Positions 38,301 to 45,371 of a DNA stretch of 64,000 nt are shown piece after piece. The stretch spans positions 28,912,937 through 28,976,936 of the forward strand of contig OY855905.1 of assembly GCA_963693305.1 (NCBI GenBank), given 5' to 3'. Position 1 is the stretch's first letter, and each line of letters opens with the position of its first letter. Both the position numbers and the translations under genes were made by a program. Origin of the DNA: Meandrina meandrites (taxonomy: Eukaryota; Cnidaria; Anthozoa; Scleractinia; Meandrinidae). The notes under the pieces are model-generated. The model made no database searches and was not told the origin of the DNA. It saw only the letters and a program-made list of their open reading frames with translations.

Positions 38301-39748
38301 CATGTATCATGGTTAGGGAACTACATGTTAGACGAATAAGGCCTAGTTCCTTTTTTATATACAGAACAAATTTTGTAGGATGTTTGTACTAGTTTTCTAC
38401 ATTATGTACAGTTTTCATACAATTTACTTCACTGAGTGGAGTTGAATAAAAAAACCCACTGATTATATAGACTCAGTAATTTGTTTGTACAAAAAACCCC
38501 TGAAAAACAAGAAATTACCTTTCCAGATATCTCTTGCATATGCACTTCATTTTCTACATCAAGTAGAATAGCTGTAGATTGAGACTTGCTTCTCCTTACA
38601 GAGTATTGCTCCTGAAAACAGTGTTATCAGAGCATGACTTATATCTGTCCTCAAAGCATACTGCTAATTCTCATGTACCATAATTTTATACAATCACTCA
38701 ATCTTTAACAGAAAACAGCACCATAAGCTGATACTGTATATGTGATCTACAGAGCTGAAGAGGTGCAGTCTAGTAAGCAAAAGGCATCGGGCTTTGCAAA
38801 CATCAGGTATTGAGCTCAAGCTATTCAGCTTGGAGGGTTGAACTTTCTCGGCTTCCTCTAATAGGAACAAGCTAGGGAGTACACATTCACTCAAGAACCT
38901 CAAGAGTCCCTACTTACTCTGCAGGGGGTCACCCTTTCAAGCATTTTTGGATCCACCACTGCTGGGTTAAATCTACGTACCTTAAGGTGCCACAATACCT
39001 GGCCACAGTTTGCACATTTTTTCACATGGTTTGCAGTATCATTATATAACCTGCAACAGCATGTCTTGCAACACTTTTTTTGCAAAATGCTTTCCACAAA
39101 ATAGAATCCATTTCCACTTCTTACATGATTGAAAGCAACACTGTAGGGTTTTTTCGTGTATTGCCTAGGTGGTGTTACACTAAGCAATGTTTTGCGCAAC
39201 TTGTACAACTTTATAGTGTTTTAACAACACTATAAAGAAAATTGCAAACACGTTGCGCAAGGTGAAGGTGCAGAACCTTTTAAACTGGCTTCAGAAACTT
39301 TTTTAACTAATCCAATAACCTAAAATCAGACAAGTTGAAACTGCTGATGCAAAACACAAACGTTTATACAAGCTAGGACCATGGTAAATAAATAACTCGA
39401 GCTTACAATTTTTGATAGCAAAATAAATAATGTTCATAAGGTTATAGCATATTTAAACAAGTCCCTTGCTGATCTTGTATTAAAAACAAATAAGTAAATA
39501 GAAATTAAAATGACACGGAATGAAAACAGAGTAATTTTATAGGTTGTACTCTAGCAGATACTGTAAGCTTCAGTAACTGAAATCGTATACCGTACCTCTA
39601 ATTCCCGTAGAATACAGCGGGCTAACAGAAGGCCAAGGATAAACCCAACCACAAGGCACAACAAAAATACCAAAAAAACATAACCACCAAGTGTGTCGAG
39701 CTTCGTCACTCTGTCTACCACGGTAACAGAAAGGCACTCTCCGTCCAT
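16780..39748 (-). CDS. EVC: EVC-like single-pass membrane coiled-coil protein (28 coding exons, 899 aa)
   Basis: Exons, 5' to 3': 39748-39596, 38611-38519, 38063-37882, 37574-37490, 36168-36070, 35017-34964, 34748-34668, 33941-33867, 32912-32829, 32377-32312, 32028-31934, 31497-31442, 30940-30828, 30350-30201, 29404-29263, 28823-28646, 28431-28342, 27665-27542, 27434-27364, 23027-22952, 22712-22650, 19045-18933, 18537-18472, 18169-18113, 17828-17768, 17681-17592, 17309-17219, 16871-16780. They total 2700 nt and stay in frame to TGA. Residues 23-43 form one hydrophobic helix after a short N-terminus without a cleavable signal. Residues from about 145 on are almost entirely Glu/Lys/Arg/Gln-rich heptad sequence. 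The segment METNLRLQKNETFLQLLKM resembles a segment I recall from vertebrate EVC, and length (about 990 in vertebrates) and topology fit. EVC and EVC2 form the Ellis-van Creveld complex at the ciliary base in Hedgehog signalling; whether this is EVC, EVC2 or a pre-duplication form is open. All introns are GT-AG except one GC-AG. Confidence 0.75.
16970..16996 (+). repeat. possible tRNA-derived SINE remnant
   Basis: GTAGCGTGGCCGAATGGTC resembles a tRNA A-box arm, but no B box follows at tRNA distance. Best seen as a SINE head fragment in the last intron of the EVC-like gene. Confidence 0.25.
18231..18366. repeat. 136-bp foldback element in an intron
   Basis: The left arm at 18231-18284 (TTGAAGAAATGTTGACCC..TGAAAAGCATAAAC) is inverted at 18315-18366 with about 50-bp arms and few mismatches around a short AT loop. 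Confidence 0.75.
19965..20098. repeat. (CAGT)n microsatellite
   Basis: About 33 nearly perfect CAGT tetramers, read in one frame as repeating Val-Ser-Gln-Ser. It is intronic and not a gene. Confidence 0.95.
20936..21080. repeat. degenerate tandem repeat, AACAAAAGTGTCATGTTAC units
   Basis: About five imperfect units (near 20936, 20971, 21006, 21040 and 21058) spaced 18-40 bp. Later units drift to AAAGTATCATGTAAC. Intronic. Confidence 0.55.
21427..21567. repeat. three-copy tandem repeat of ~50-55 bp
   Basis: GAGTTGAAATCACGCAACGT followed by TTGATGT occurs at about 21436, and in diverged form near 21494 and 21538, each after AAATTG or AATTGGC. Intronic and non-coding. Confidence 0.6.
23028..24119. 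other. intronic segment before the TIR element; GGCA/purine tract
   Basis: Start of the 4.3-kb intron of the EVC-like gene. At 23310-23480 it holds a purine-rich stretch with a (GGCA)n array. Overlapping open frames on both strands (Pro/Leu/Ser-rich, or Arg/Glu/Gly-rich) come from this low complexity. No gene supported. Confidence 0.5.
24120..25046. mobile_element. 927-bp TIR element with CAGT ends and TA target duplication
   Basis: The left terminus CAGTCGTGCCAAGCGAAGCG continues for about 110 bp and is repeated in inverted orientation at the right terminus (about 95% by eye). TA flanks both ends (24118-24119 and 25047-25048), the Tc1/mariner signature. A GC-rich centre (24285-24410) carries nested palindromes of GTCGCGAAGCGAC type and an inner inverted pair GTCGCCCTCT / AGAGGGCGAC. 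No transposase is present. Confidence 0.8.
25056..25445. repeat. repeat segment with poly-C ends
   Basis: Bounded by CCCCCCCCCGGGGGATAGGG and a poly-C run near 25430, with repeated ATAGGGT..ATCATTTTT-type units inside. Probably a diverged mobile element. It separates the TIR element from the ParA-type gene. Confidence 0.45.
25262..25267 (-). promoter_or_regulatory. possible poly(A) signal of the ParA-type gene
   Basis: Minus-strand AATAAA, about 220 nt downstream of the ParA-type stop codon. Confidence 0.3.
25489..26583 (-). CDS. intronless ParA/MinD-family ATPase (likely horizontal transfer)
   Basis: A 364-codon single-exon frame from ATG at 26583 (A at -3, AAGATGC). The frame stays open 19 codons further 5' to a GTG, but ATG is preferred. 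Residues 12-20 read NKGGVGKTT, the deviant Walker A of ParA/MinD/Soj ATPases (signature lysines 13 and 18). VLVIDLCPQANVS at about 38-50 is the A' motif, and FIDTNPS with following IIPINADDFS the Walker B region. These ATPases dimerise on ATP and position plasmids, chromosomes or protein clusters in bacteria. No ParB partner is visible. The gene sits on the same strand inside the 4.3-kb intron between EVC-like exons 27434-27364 and 23027-22952. Base composition does not stand out, suggesting an old insertion. An assembly chimera cannot be excluded, but animal-type repeats and host exons flank it on both sides. Function in the animal is unknown. Confidence 0.8.
   Translation of the reverse strand: MPLRDSYVIWNNKGGVGKTTLTFHLATHYALRNPRRKVLVIDLCPQANVSMALLTSAENLSTAFDQRRTISFYLQNVTRPLSRVDPQNYLTHVSDFNDQIPGNVKLLCGDMHLELFSRSLEHKRQDDPDLEYNPWIFITSCVRYFIEGYDGMIGVAADEDNEWVVFIDTNPSFSPYTEIALVAAEKLIIPINADDFSREATRAMLDLVYGIARNDIPADFQEYRQRMFYFKAELYEVRRPRIHLVINNRTTRYNLRSASAFQDMAERNIDVLFEAYQMQNANEAREWFVPARREIGDVGSFKQQYFDDMQDFHTTGILSLHAGCPLELLRGDIELFNTDVKVKRQQVETYLPHLERLVNKLEAV
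27993..28312. mobile_element. 320-bp MITE-like element
   Basis: CATTCTCGTCCCCACAGCCC continues to about 28036 and is inverted at 28266-28312 with a few mismatches. The terminal CATTCTCGTCCCC also begins the element at 36552, so the two may be related. Confidence 0.7.
29405..30200 (-). other. GC-AG intron of the EVC-like gene
   Basis: The exon at 30350-30201 ends ..AGACAG and the intron begins GCAAGT, a consensus GC donor; the acceptor is CTGTAG before 29404. The reading frame joins exactly (LRQ|KLEEK). The intron also contains, near 29849-30062, a diverged copy of the repeat at 15237-15395. Confidence 0.75.
31072..31221. repeat. interspersed repeat, relative of the element at 63076-63266
   Basis: GAGTCTTCTTGTGAAACCAT and ATATGAAATGTGTTTCACCT match segments of the 63-kb copy, as does TGGTTTCGCACGAAAACTCG. 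Arms near each end pair with each other. Confidence 0.6.
32413..32640 (+). mobile_element. tRNA-derived SINE (degenerate)
   Basis: GGGGAGGTGCAGTGGCCCAG, then TTGCTAGTG..TTGGGCT, resembles a tRNA 5' half. The downstream body CACTGCATTGTGTTCTTGCA (then CAGGACATTTTACTCTCA) is a motif I associate with coral SINEs. Two poly-G runs interrupt it. Intronic, plus orientation, diverged. Confidence 0.55.
33395..33502. repeat. 108-bp foldback element
   Basis: ATTATTCCATGAGCGCACGT..TGGATATGAGAT at 33395-33426 is inverted at 33471-33502. Inner arms (CCAACGAGGCGC / GCCGAGTTGG) pair imperfectly. Confidence 0.65.
33596..33623. repeat. perfect 28-bp palindrome
   Basis: CAATGGTATATGAG followed directly by its exact complement CTCATATACCATTG, with no loop. 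It lies between two foldback elements in an EVC-like intron. Confidence 0.9.
33697..33766. repeat. foldback repeat, family copy 1
   Basis: GTCACTTGTATTTTCTTGGT continues ATACACA..GAGCCT and is mirrored by AGGCTC..TGTGTATACCAAGAAAATGCAAGTGAC. Related copies lie at 36819-36897 and 37074-37130. Confidence 0.75.
35203..35613. mobile_element. 411-bp TIR element with CAGT ends and TA target duplication
   Basis: CAGTAAAAACCCGCGTATAA(GAACA) at the left is exactly inverted at the right, ending ACTG at 35613. TA flanks both sides (35201-35202 and 35614-35615). A Tc1/mariner-type MITE within an EVC-like intron. Confidence 0.85.
36552..36783. mobile_element. 232-bp foldback element with ~60-bp arms
   Basis: CATTCTCGTCCCCAGAGGCC continues to about 36611 and is inverted at 36724-36783 with three or four mismatches. 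Shares its terminal sequence with the element at 27993. Confidence 0.8.
36819..36897. repeat. foldback repeat, family copy 2
   Basis: GTCACTTGTATTTTCTCGGT with the inverted partner TACCAAGAAAATACAAAGTG. The loop carries GAGCCTTTAGG as in copy 1. Confidence 0.65.
37074..37130. repeat. foldback repeat, family copy 3
   Basis: TGTCTTCTTGGTATACACAC pairs with GTGTGTATACCAAGA. Same core (CTTGGTATACACA) as the other two copies. Confidence 0.6.
37148..37331. mobile_element. 184-bp MITE-like element
   Basis: TAGTATATACCACACAAGT at 37148 is exactly inverted at 37313-37331. The interior has GC-rich arms and an ATGGCTTCGCGCG start-like context without a sustained frame. Confidence 0.65.
37333..37440. 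repeat. 108-bp near-perfect hairpin
   Basis: AACAATTATTCACCTC..AGTGGTGGATATTTACC..GCCGC pairs with the right half ending GGTGAATAATTGTT. It is nearly perfect except for a few mismatches, with a TTT loop region. It abuts the preceding element and ends about 50 bp from an EVC-like exon. Confidence 0.8.
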
Positions 39749-40269
39749 CTCTGTTAAGCTTTAGATCAAGGAATATGTATGTAAAGCAAATTAAAAGCTT
39801 ATAAAACAAGCGGAAAATTCATATCAAACACAACATCCATCGAAAAACAAATCTTTCTCGCTCGTGGGCTCAATTTTCCAAATATGGAGATCACGGAACT
39901 TCTCAGTTTACATGTTGCTTACACGGGAACCATGACAACGGCTTTAATTTTTTGCTCGACAGCTGTCACGAAATGAAAGAATAAAAAAATAATTTCACTA
40001 TAACCACTGCTAATTTTTGCTGTTTTTAACGAGACTGCTGTTTAGAAACAGATTTTAGAACAAAAAATTTCTGTTAATACTCTCTCGTACCCAGATCTAA
40101 ATTGTGCATGTGTTGATCCGGTGTGAAGGCGAGGTTACACAAACAGGTGAAATTGGCATTGATGTTTCCCAAAAAATCTGTATGAATGTGTACAGTACTG
40201 TTGCATGTAAATATTTTGGGTTTATCGCTGATTACGCGGAGCTCTCATCAAATTTAGTTGTACTTTAAA
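39749..40269. promoter_or_regulatory. 521-bp head-to-head promoter region (EVC-like / TMEM230)
   Basis: The only sequence between the start codons of two divergent genes, so it must hold both 5' UTRs and both core promoters unless upstream exons exist. No TATA box is obvious in either direction. A shared promoter is inferred from spacing. Confidence 0.5.
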
Positions 40270-41693
40270 ATGCCCACAACGAAGATCAGAACTCAAGTAA
40301 AATATCAGAAGATTTCTCATGATGATGGATACATTGATGCGCAGGTTTGTTATTCGATCATTTGTTTGGATGTATTTTAAAGAGTTAGATTTTAAGAATT
40401 AAGTTTGCAAAAATTAGTTTTCATTACAGTGATTGAAAGAAAATAAACGAAAATTAAGAATATTATTAGAATAGCTTCATTTAAAAATAATAATTATTTA
40501 TGAATTTAAACTGTGGTGCAGAAAAAGAACTCTGAAAGTTGTCTTGAGCTTGTTTGTCATCATTGCCATGCAATGTCATAAAGGAACTGCAAGTCAATTA
40601 TATGTCTGAGGTCTGTATTGTAAGATATAGATCAATTTCTTCTTGATTTCTGGCCCAAGCGGATGATTATGGCCTGTAATATTGACCAATCACAGTACAC
40701 ACACACACACACACACTGATCCAAGAGAAAAAAACTAACATTGAAAAGTTTCCTCTACCTTCGTTTAAAGCATGTGCCCAACTGTCTGATTTTGGCCTCT
40801 CCCCCAAGCCAGTAGTTGAGAACAGAAAAAGGCTCTTAATGCATTTTACACAACTTGATTCAGTTCTGATCAAGTCTTTCTGTCAATAACAAGTAACACC
40901 TATAATGTGGTATTGTTCTTTCAGTTTATAAAGCCACCCCCAAAGGTTCCTTGGAAAGCAATACTGTTGGCATTTTTCTTGTTCACTGTAGGCACTCTTT
41001 TACTTATATTTGGATCTTTACTCTTTACGGGTTATTTTGATGTCAAGGTAAGGAAGTCCATCAAAGTGCATGGTTTTATACTGGTGTGAAAATTACATTT
41101 GAATTAGTTTTGCACTTTTCAAGTGTGGTGAGATGGGTCTTCAGGTTGGGGGTGGGGGTGAGAACTCAAAAAAGTACTAGGTGGAAAGTGTATGAGAGGC
41201 AGAAGAATAAAAGGGTGTGAAGTAGGATAATTTCTGCAGATGCATGAACTGCGAGAAATAGGAGAAATATTTGTTGTGGAAAATGAAGGCACTAATGGCG
41301 GGGTGAGAGGGGAGGGGGGAGGGGGAGGGGGGTGAAAGGTATGCAAAAGGAAGTGATGTAGGGAGTTCATATCTCCTGCTCCCTGCATGTTGGTGATATA
41401 GCCATAAATCCCATTGACATTTATCTTTATTAATTTTTTTTTTTCAAAAGTCAAAACTAAAAAAAGCCTCAAAAGTTTCATCAAAATGTAATTTTTTTGA
41501 AAGTTCAACTCATTACAATACCACCATTTTTTTCACTTCTTTTTTCTTTCAACAGTATGCCGATCGGACGTATCCATTGTTGATCCTGGGTTCCCTTATG
41601 TTCATCCCAGGTTTTTATCATGTCAGAATAGCATATTATGCTTGGAAAGGTTACAGAGGATATTCTTTTGAAGACATTCCTGACTTTGATTGA
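40270..41693 (+). CDS. TMEM230: TMEM230 homologue (3 coding exons, 111 aa)
   Basis: Exons 40270-40344, 40925-41047 and 41556-41693 join in phase 0 with GT-AG introns and end at TGA. The protein has two membrane helices: about residues 37-61 after a PPPKVPWKA segment, and about 72-92. The C-terminus [13 protein letters not shown] closely matches human TMEM230, as do SSLDDGYID-type residues near 16-23 (here HDDGYIDAQ) and [11 protein letters not shown]. Human TMEM230 (about 120 aa) sits in secretory, recycling and synaptic vesicle membranes and is involved in vesicle trafficking. It is conserved across animals, plants and protists. Start chosen because it aligns with the conserved N-terminal region. 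It lies head to head with the EVC-like gene and tail to tail with the HSPA12-type gene. Confidence 0.93.
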
Positions 41694-42444
41694 CTGCTAA
41701 ACAGTATGCCTCTGTACTGCAAGAACAGCTCAGAGAGGAGATTAATGCTTCTTGTGGCATTAAGAATGTAAGAAAACAAACACATTCTTTGGATAAGCTG
41801 ATAAGGCAATGCCAGAATACCTCCTGATGGCACCACCACCAGAAATTTTGGAGAAAACAAATTCTTCAGGATTTCAGACCAGCTCAAGGTCATTATAATA
41901 AGAAGAAAATTAAATTAATTTTTCAAGTTGTAATTGTGGTATGTTCATTGTCAGATGGCCAGCTTTAGGTAATTTATAAACAAAGTAACAACTCTGCGGA
42001 CGTTTCTATCAGCCAATAGTTGTCAATTTGTAAAGTCCTTAGTCAACTTTAAAGCCGGTAGAAACCAAGAACAAGCAATCTAATTGACTACACAAAAATG
42101 TACTACCAATCTACAGAAATCCCTCAGAGTGCACTTGTTAGTTTTTGTATAAATTACAAAAACCAACACTGCCTATGATGCTAGCCAGTTTTAGTTTCAA
42201 TGTCAACTTGATGCAGATTTAAACTCAAACATTTTTTTTTTGTTTTTAAATTTGCTGTCAGTGTTAATTTGTTATATCACTAGTCAGTAGCTATCACCAA
42301 CTCAACTTAGGGTTTTTTCCTCAAGGAATATCTGCTACACAGGGTAAAAGTCAGGTTATCAGCCCATGTCAGAAAAAGAAAAATGATGTTATGCTGTTTT
42401 CCAAAGTAAGATTGGAAGCTAGTGGCTCTTGTCTTCATAATATA

Positions 42445-42816
42445 GGAAAATCCATTACCTGACGAGGGAATTCCACATTAAATTTCACGTGAAAAACCAA
42501 TATCGCACGAATCACAAAGCGATGAGTGCGATATCGGTTTTTCAAGTGAAATTTACTGTGAAATTTAGAAAACCGTGAACACCAGAAATATTAATGGAAT
42601 GTTATTGTGTTGCAAGGAAAAAGCCAATCAGGTGTGAGAAAACTAAACCGCAAACAGCAATGGTTATTAGTTTGTGGTTTTGAGGTTTGCTTGCGTGTCC
42701 TGAACTTTATTTTGATTGGGCACTAGACAATCAACATTCCTGAAATATTTCAGGTGTTCACGGTTTTCTGAGTTTGATAGTAATGTGGAATTCACGAGTC
42801 AGGTAATTGATTTTCC
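42445..42816. mobile_element. 372-bp MITE-like element
   Basis: GGAAAATCCATTACCTGACG continues to 42480 and is inverted at 42781-42816 (about 36 bp, few mismatches). Inner inverted pairs include ACACC..GAAATATT and AAACCGTGAAC / GTTCACGGTTTT. Confidence 0.75.
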
Positions 42817-43384
42817 TTGAATCGCATAACCTTTTAAAAATGAAAATGTGGCGAATGTTTCGAATTTAAGCGCAGCCTCACTTTCAAGTCGCAATACCGC
42901 GCTGAATACCCCTCGCATCTCTAGCCAATCAGAGTGCAAGAATTCTTTGAGCTATGCGATTCTAATGTAAATAATGCTCCTAGAGTGATTTTATTTAACT
43001 GTGAAACAATATCTAACAGTTAGTGCGTAATGGTCAGAACTAAATAAAACAATGGAATTAGTGTCTACCCGGTAATAGCATTTAAGTGTAGTAACTATTT
43101 TACAGGTTTAGTAAAATCACTCTATAAGAAAATGACCAAGATTTCTTGTCACTACATAATATAGTATTGAAACAAACCCAAAATTGGTGAATAATGAATG
43201 TGGGATTGGGGGTGGAGGATCACTGGGCAGAAGGGCCATATATGACCATAAGGGGAGTTGGAGTAAATGGGTCATTGAGATAAGAGGCAGGGAAAGGGAA
43301 CACTGAGAGCCTTTATCACAAGGATAGGGAACATGGTAAAAGGGAGGGGGAAGTCGGCATAAGGGAAGGCTGCATGGGTAAAGA

Positions 43385-44130
43385 CTAGTGTACTGGAGTT
43401 AGGGGAAGTTGGGAATGATGGGAGTATTGAAGTCAGGGAGGCTGGGAAGTACAGGGGAGTAATTGTGTCAGTAGTAGGTTGGGAATTACAGAAGAGAACT
43501 GATGTCAGAGGAAGGTTGGGAATTACAGATGGTATGGACTAAGGGGGAGTTTGGAAATATTTATTATAGGGGAGTATTGGATTCAGAGAGTTTGGAAAAT
43601 TACAGGGGGAGCATTGGAGTCAGAGGGAGGTTGGCAGTTATAGGGGGTATGGAATTAGCAGTAGGTTGGGAATTACTGGGGATTTAGAGGACCTTTGGGA
43701 ATTAACAGGGCATTATTTATTTCAGAGGGAAGTTGGGAATACAGGAGAGTTGAATTTATGAGGAGGTTGAGACTAACAGGGAGTATTGTCAGAGGAAGAT
43801 TGAGAATTAACAGGGGGTATTGGCATCAGGAGAGGGTTGAGAATTACAGGTGTTATGGACTTACAAGGAGGTTGGGAATTACAGAGCAGTAGAGAAGTCA
43901 GAGAGAATAAGGAAAAGCTCAAGAGCTCAAGCTTACAGGGGAGTATTGGAGTCAGAGGAAGGTTGAGAATAAGGCAGAGGTTAAGAGTTAGAGGAGAGTA
44001 TTGGAGTCAGAAACGAATTTGGGAGTCTGGGGTATTGTAGTTAGGTGCGGGGGGGGGGGGGGGTTGGGAAAATAGGTGAGGGTATCTAAGTCTGGGGGAG
44101 ATTAGGATTACAGTGGTATTTGATTTAGGA
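43385..44130. repeat. purine-rich minisatellite, ~40-bp degenerate unit
   Basis: About 18 imperfect units built on GGGAGTATTGGAGTCAGAGG followed by AGGTTGGGAATTACAG. The plus strand is strongly purine-biased, and the bias begins near 43190. A poly-G run interrupts it at about 44049-44065. Overlapping Gly/Arg-rich frames are artefacts. Confidence 0.8.
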
Positions 44131-44766
44131 GGAGGCTAATGTGCCACGATCTTTGTACTTCTTTGTGCTTTACAAAACCAACGATTTCTGTCGGATTTGT
44201 CAATGTAGCAAACCACGCAAGATACGTTCTGCATTATTATAACAAGACCCGTCAGTCGTCCCGTTTTCCATCCTCTTCACCGCCGTATTACACCATTTAT
44301 ATTTCAATAACAAGGTCGATGGATGCGGATCAACCCAGGGGACACCCATATGAAAAGGACGGGATGCTCGACGGATTGGATTTTTTGATCCCTAAAAGAT
44401 TTCAAAACTCAGACAGTTGCGGTGTATTTTTTAAAGGAAGACCTTGACGGCTAAAATTGGTTTTCTCTCCTGAATACCCTAAGCGAGACCAAAATCCCAA
44501 ATTTACACCCTTACGGGAGAGGATGAGCATCTCCGTCTTTCTCATATGGGTTGGCTGACTAAAGAACATACCAGTATTTGCAAACAAATGGTATACAAAC
44601 TTGTGCCAGTTGTTTAGTTTATTGTTCTCTCGAAGGGTAGCAAGCCATTCATGCTAGACCTTGCGAGCCTCAGTAACGCGTCAACACGGGATAATTTACG
44701 CCCCTTGATTTTGATATATCGCTGTTTCTTTATTTAAAAAAAAAATTAAGATGATTTTCTTATTTA

Positions 44767-45125
44767 TTTAAAGGAGCAGTGTCACGGTGATTTCGCAGAT
44801 TTTTGGTCTAAACCTTTCTGAAATTAGTGGTAGGAAACTTAACCCATGAAAACAACATGTAAAGGAGATATCACCTTATTTTGCCTAAAGAAAACAAACC
44901 ACAGCTATAAATATTATTTTTTTGAAGACGCGCGGAAACAATTTGAAAAGTTTAGCCTCAATTTTTCAAGTTGTAATCCATTTTCATCCAAGCCAGCCGC
45001 AGTCAAAGACACTTGTCAGCAGTTTCAGTGCTCTAATATAGCAATTATTAACAAGAATGTGCCATTATTTTTAGGTTTCCTATATTTTTGGCTGTTCAAA
45101 AACCAGTGACACAGTCCCTTTAAAA
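44767..45125. mobile_element. 359-bp MITE-like element
   Basis: TTTAAAGGAGCAGTGTCAC at the left is inverted at the right as GTGACACAGTCCCTTTAAA. An 87-codon frame inside has no recognisable homology. Confidence 0.65.
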
Positions 45126-45311
45126 TCGATGTTTTTCATATGCACAGTCTATTTCTTTCTGAAAACCGAGAGTCCGTATCAAAATTACCCCTTTACAATT
45201 GACGTGGTGGTAAAGTAGTAATCGATAATCTAGCATTACGTTCATTACCAGAATCAAATTAAAATTGAAATTTAAGTGTGCTGTCTTTCTTGCGGTAACA
45301 GTAACGTGAAA

Positions 45312-45317
45312 TTTATT
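45312..45317 (-). promoter_or_regulatory. possible poly(A) signal of the HSPA12-type gene
   Basis: Minus-strand AATAAA, 55 nt downstream of the stop codon at 45372-45374. Confidence 0.4.
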
Positions 45318-45371
45318 AAAAGATGTGGACTTGATTTTAGTGACAAATTGTGTACTGTTATGTTTGCCTTT

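Larger units (their letters stand above)
41694..45371. other. 3.7-kb convergent spacer, no gene seen
   Basis: Lies between the TMEM230 and HSPA12-type stop codons. It holds a MITE, a long purine-rich minisatellite, a second MITE and the 3' UTRs. Open frames of 60-100 codons here fall in repeats. Confidence 0.55.

Noticed and set aside
38900..39208. 102-codon Cys-rich minus-strand frame resembling a zinc-finger protein
   Set aside because: Cys codons come from a TGTTGCAAG-type inverted repeat, and it lies in an EVC-like intron without splice support.
43502..44040. Three Gly/Arg-rich plus-strand frames
   Set aside because: Phases of the ~40-bp minisatellite.
44846..45109. 87-codon frame between TMEM230 and the HSPA12-type gene
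   Set aside because: Entirely inside the MITE at 44767-45125; AT-driven composition.
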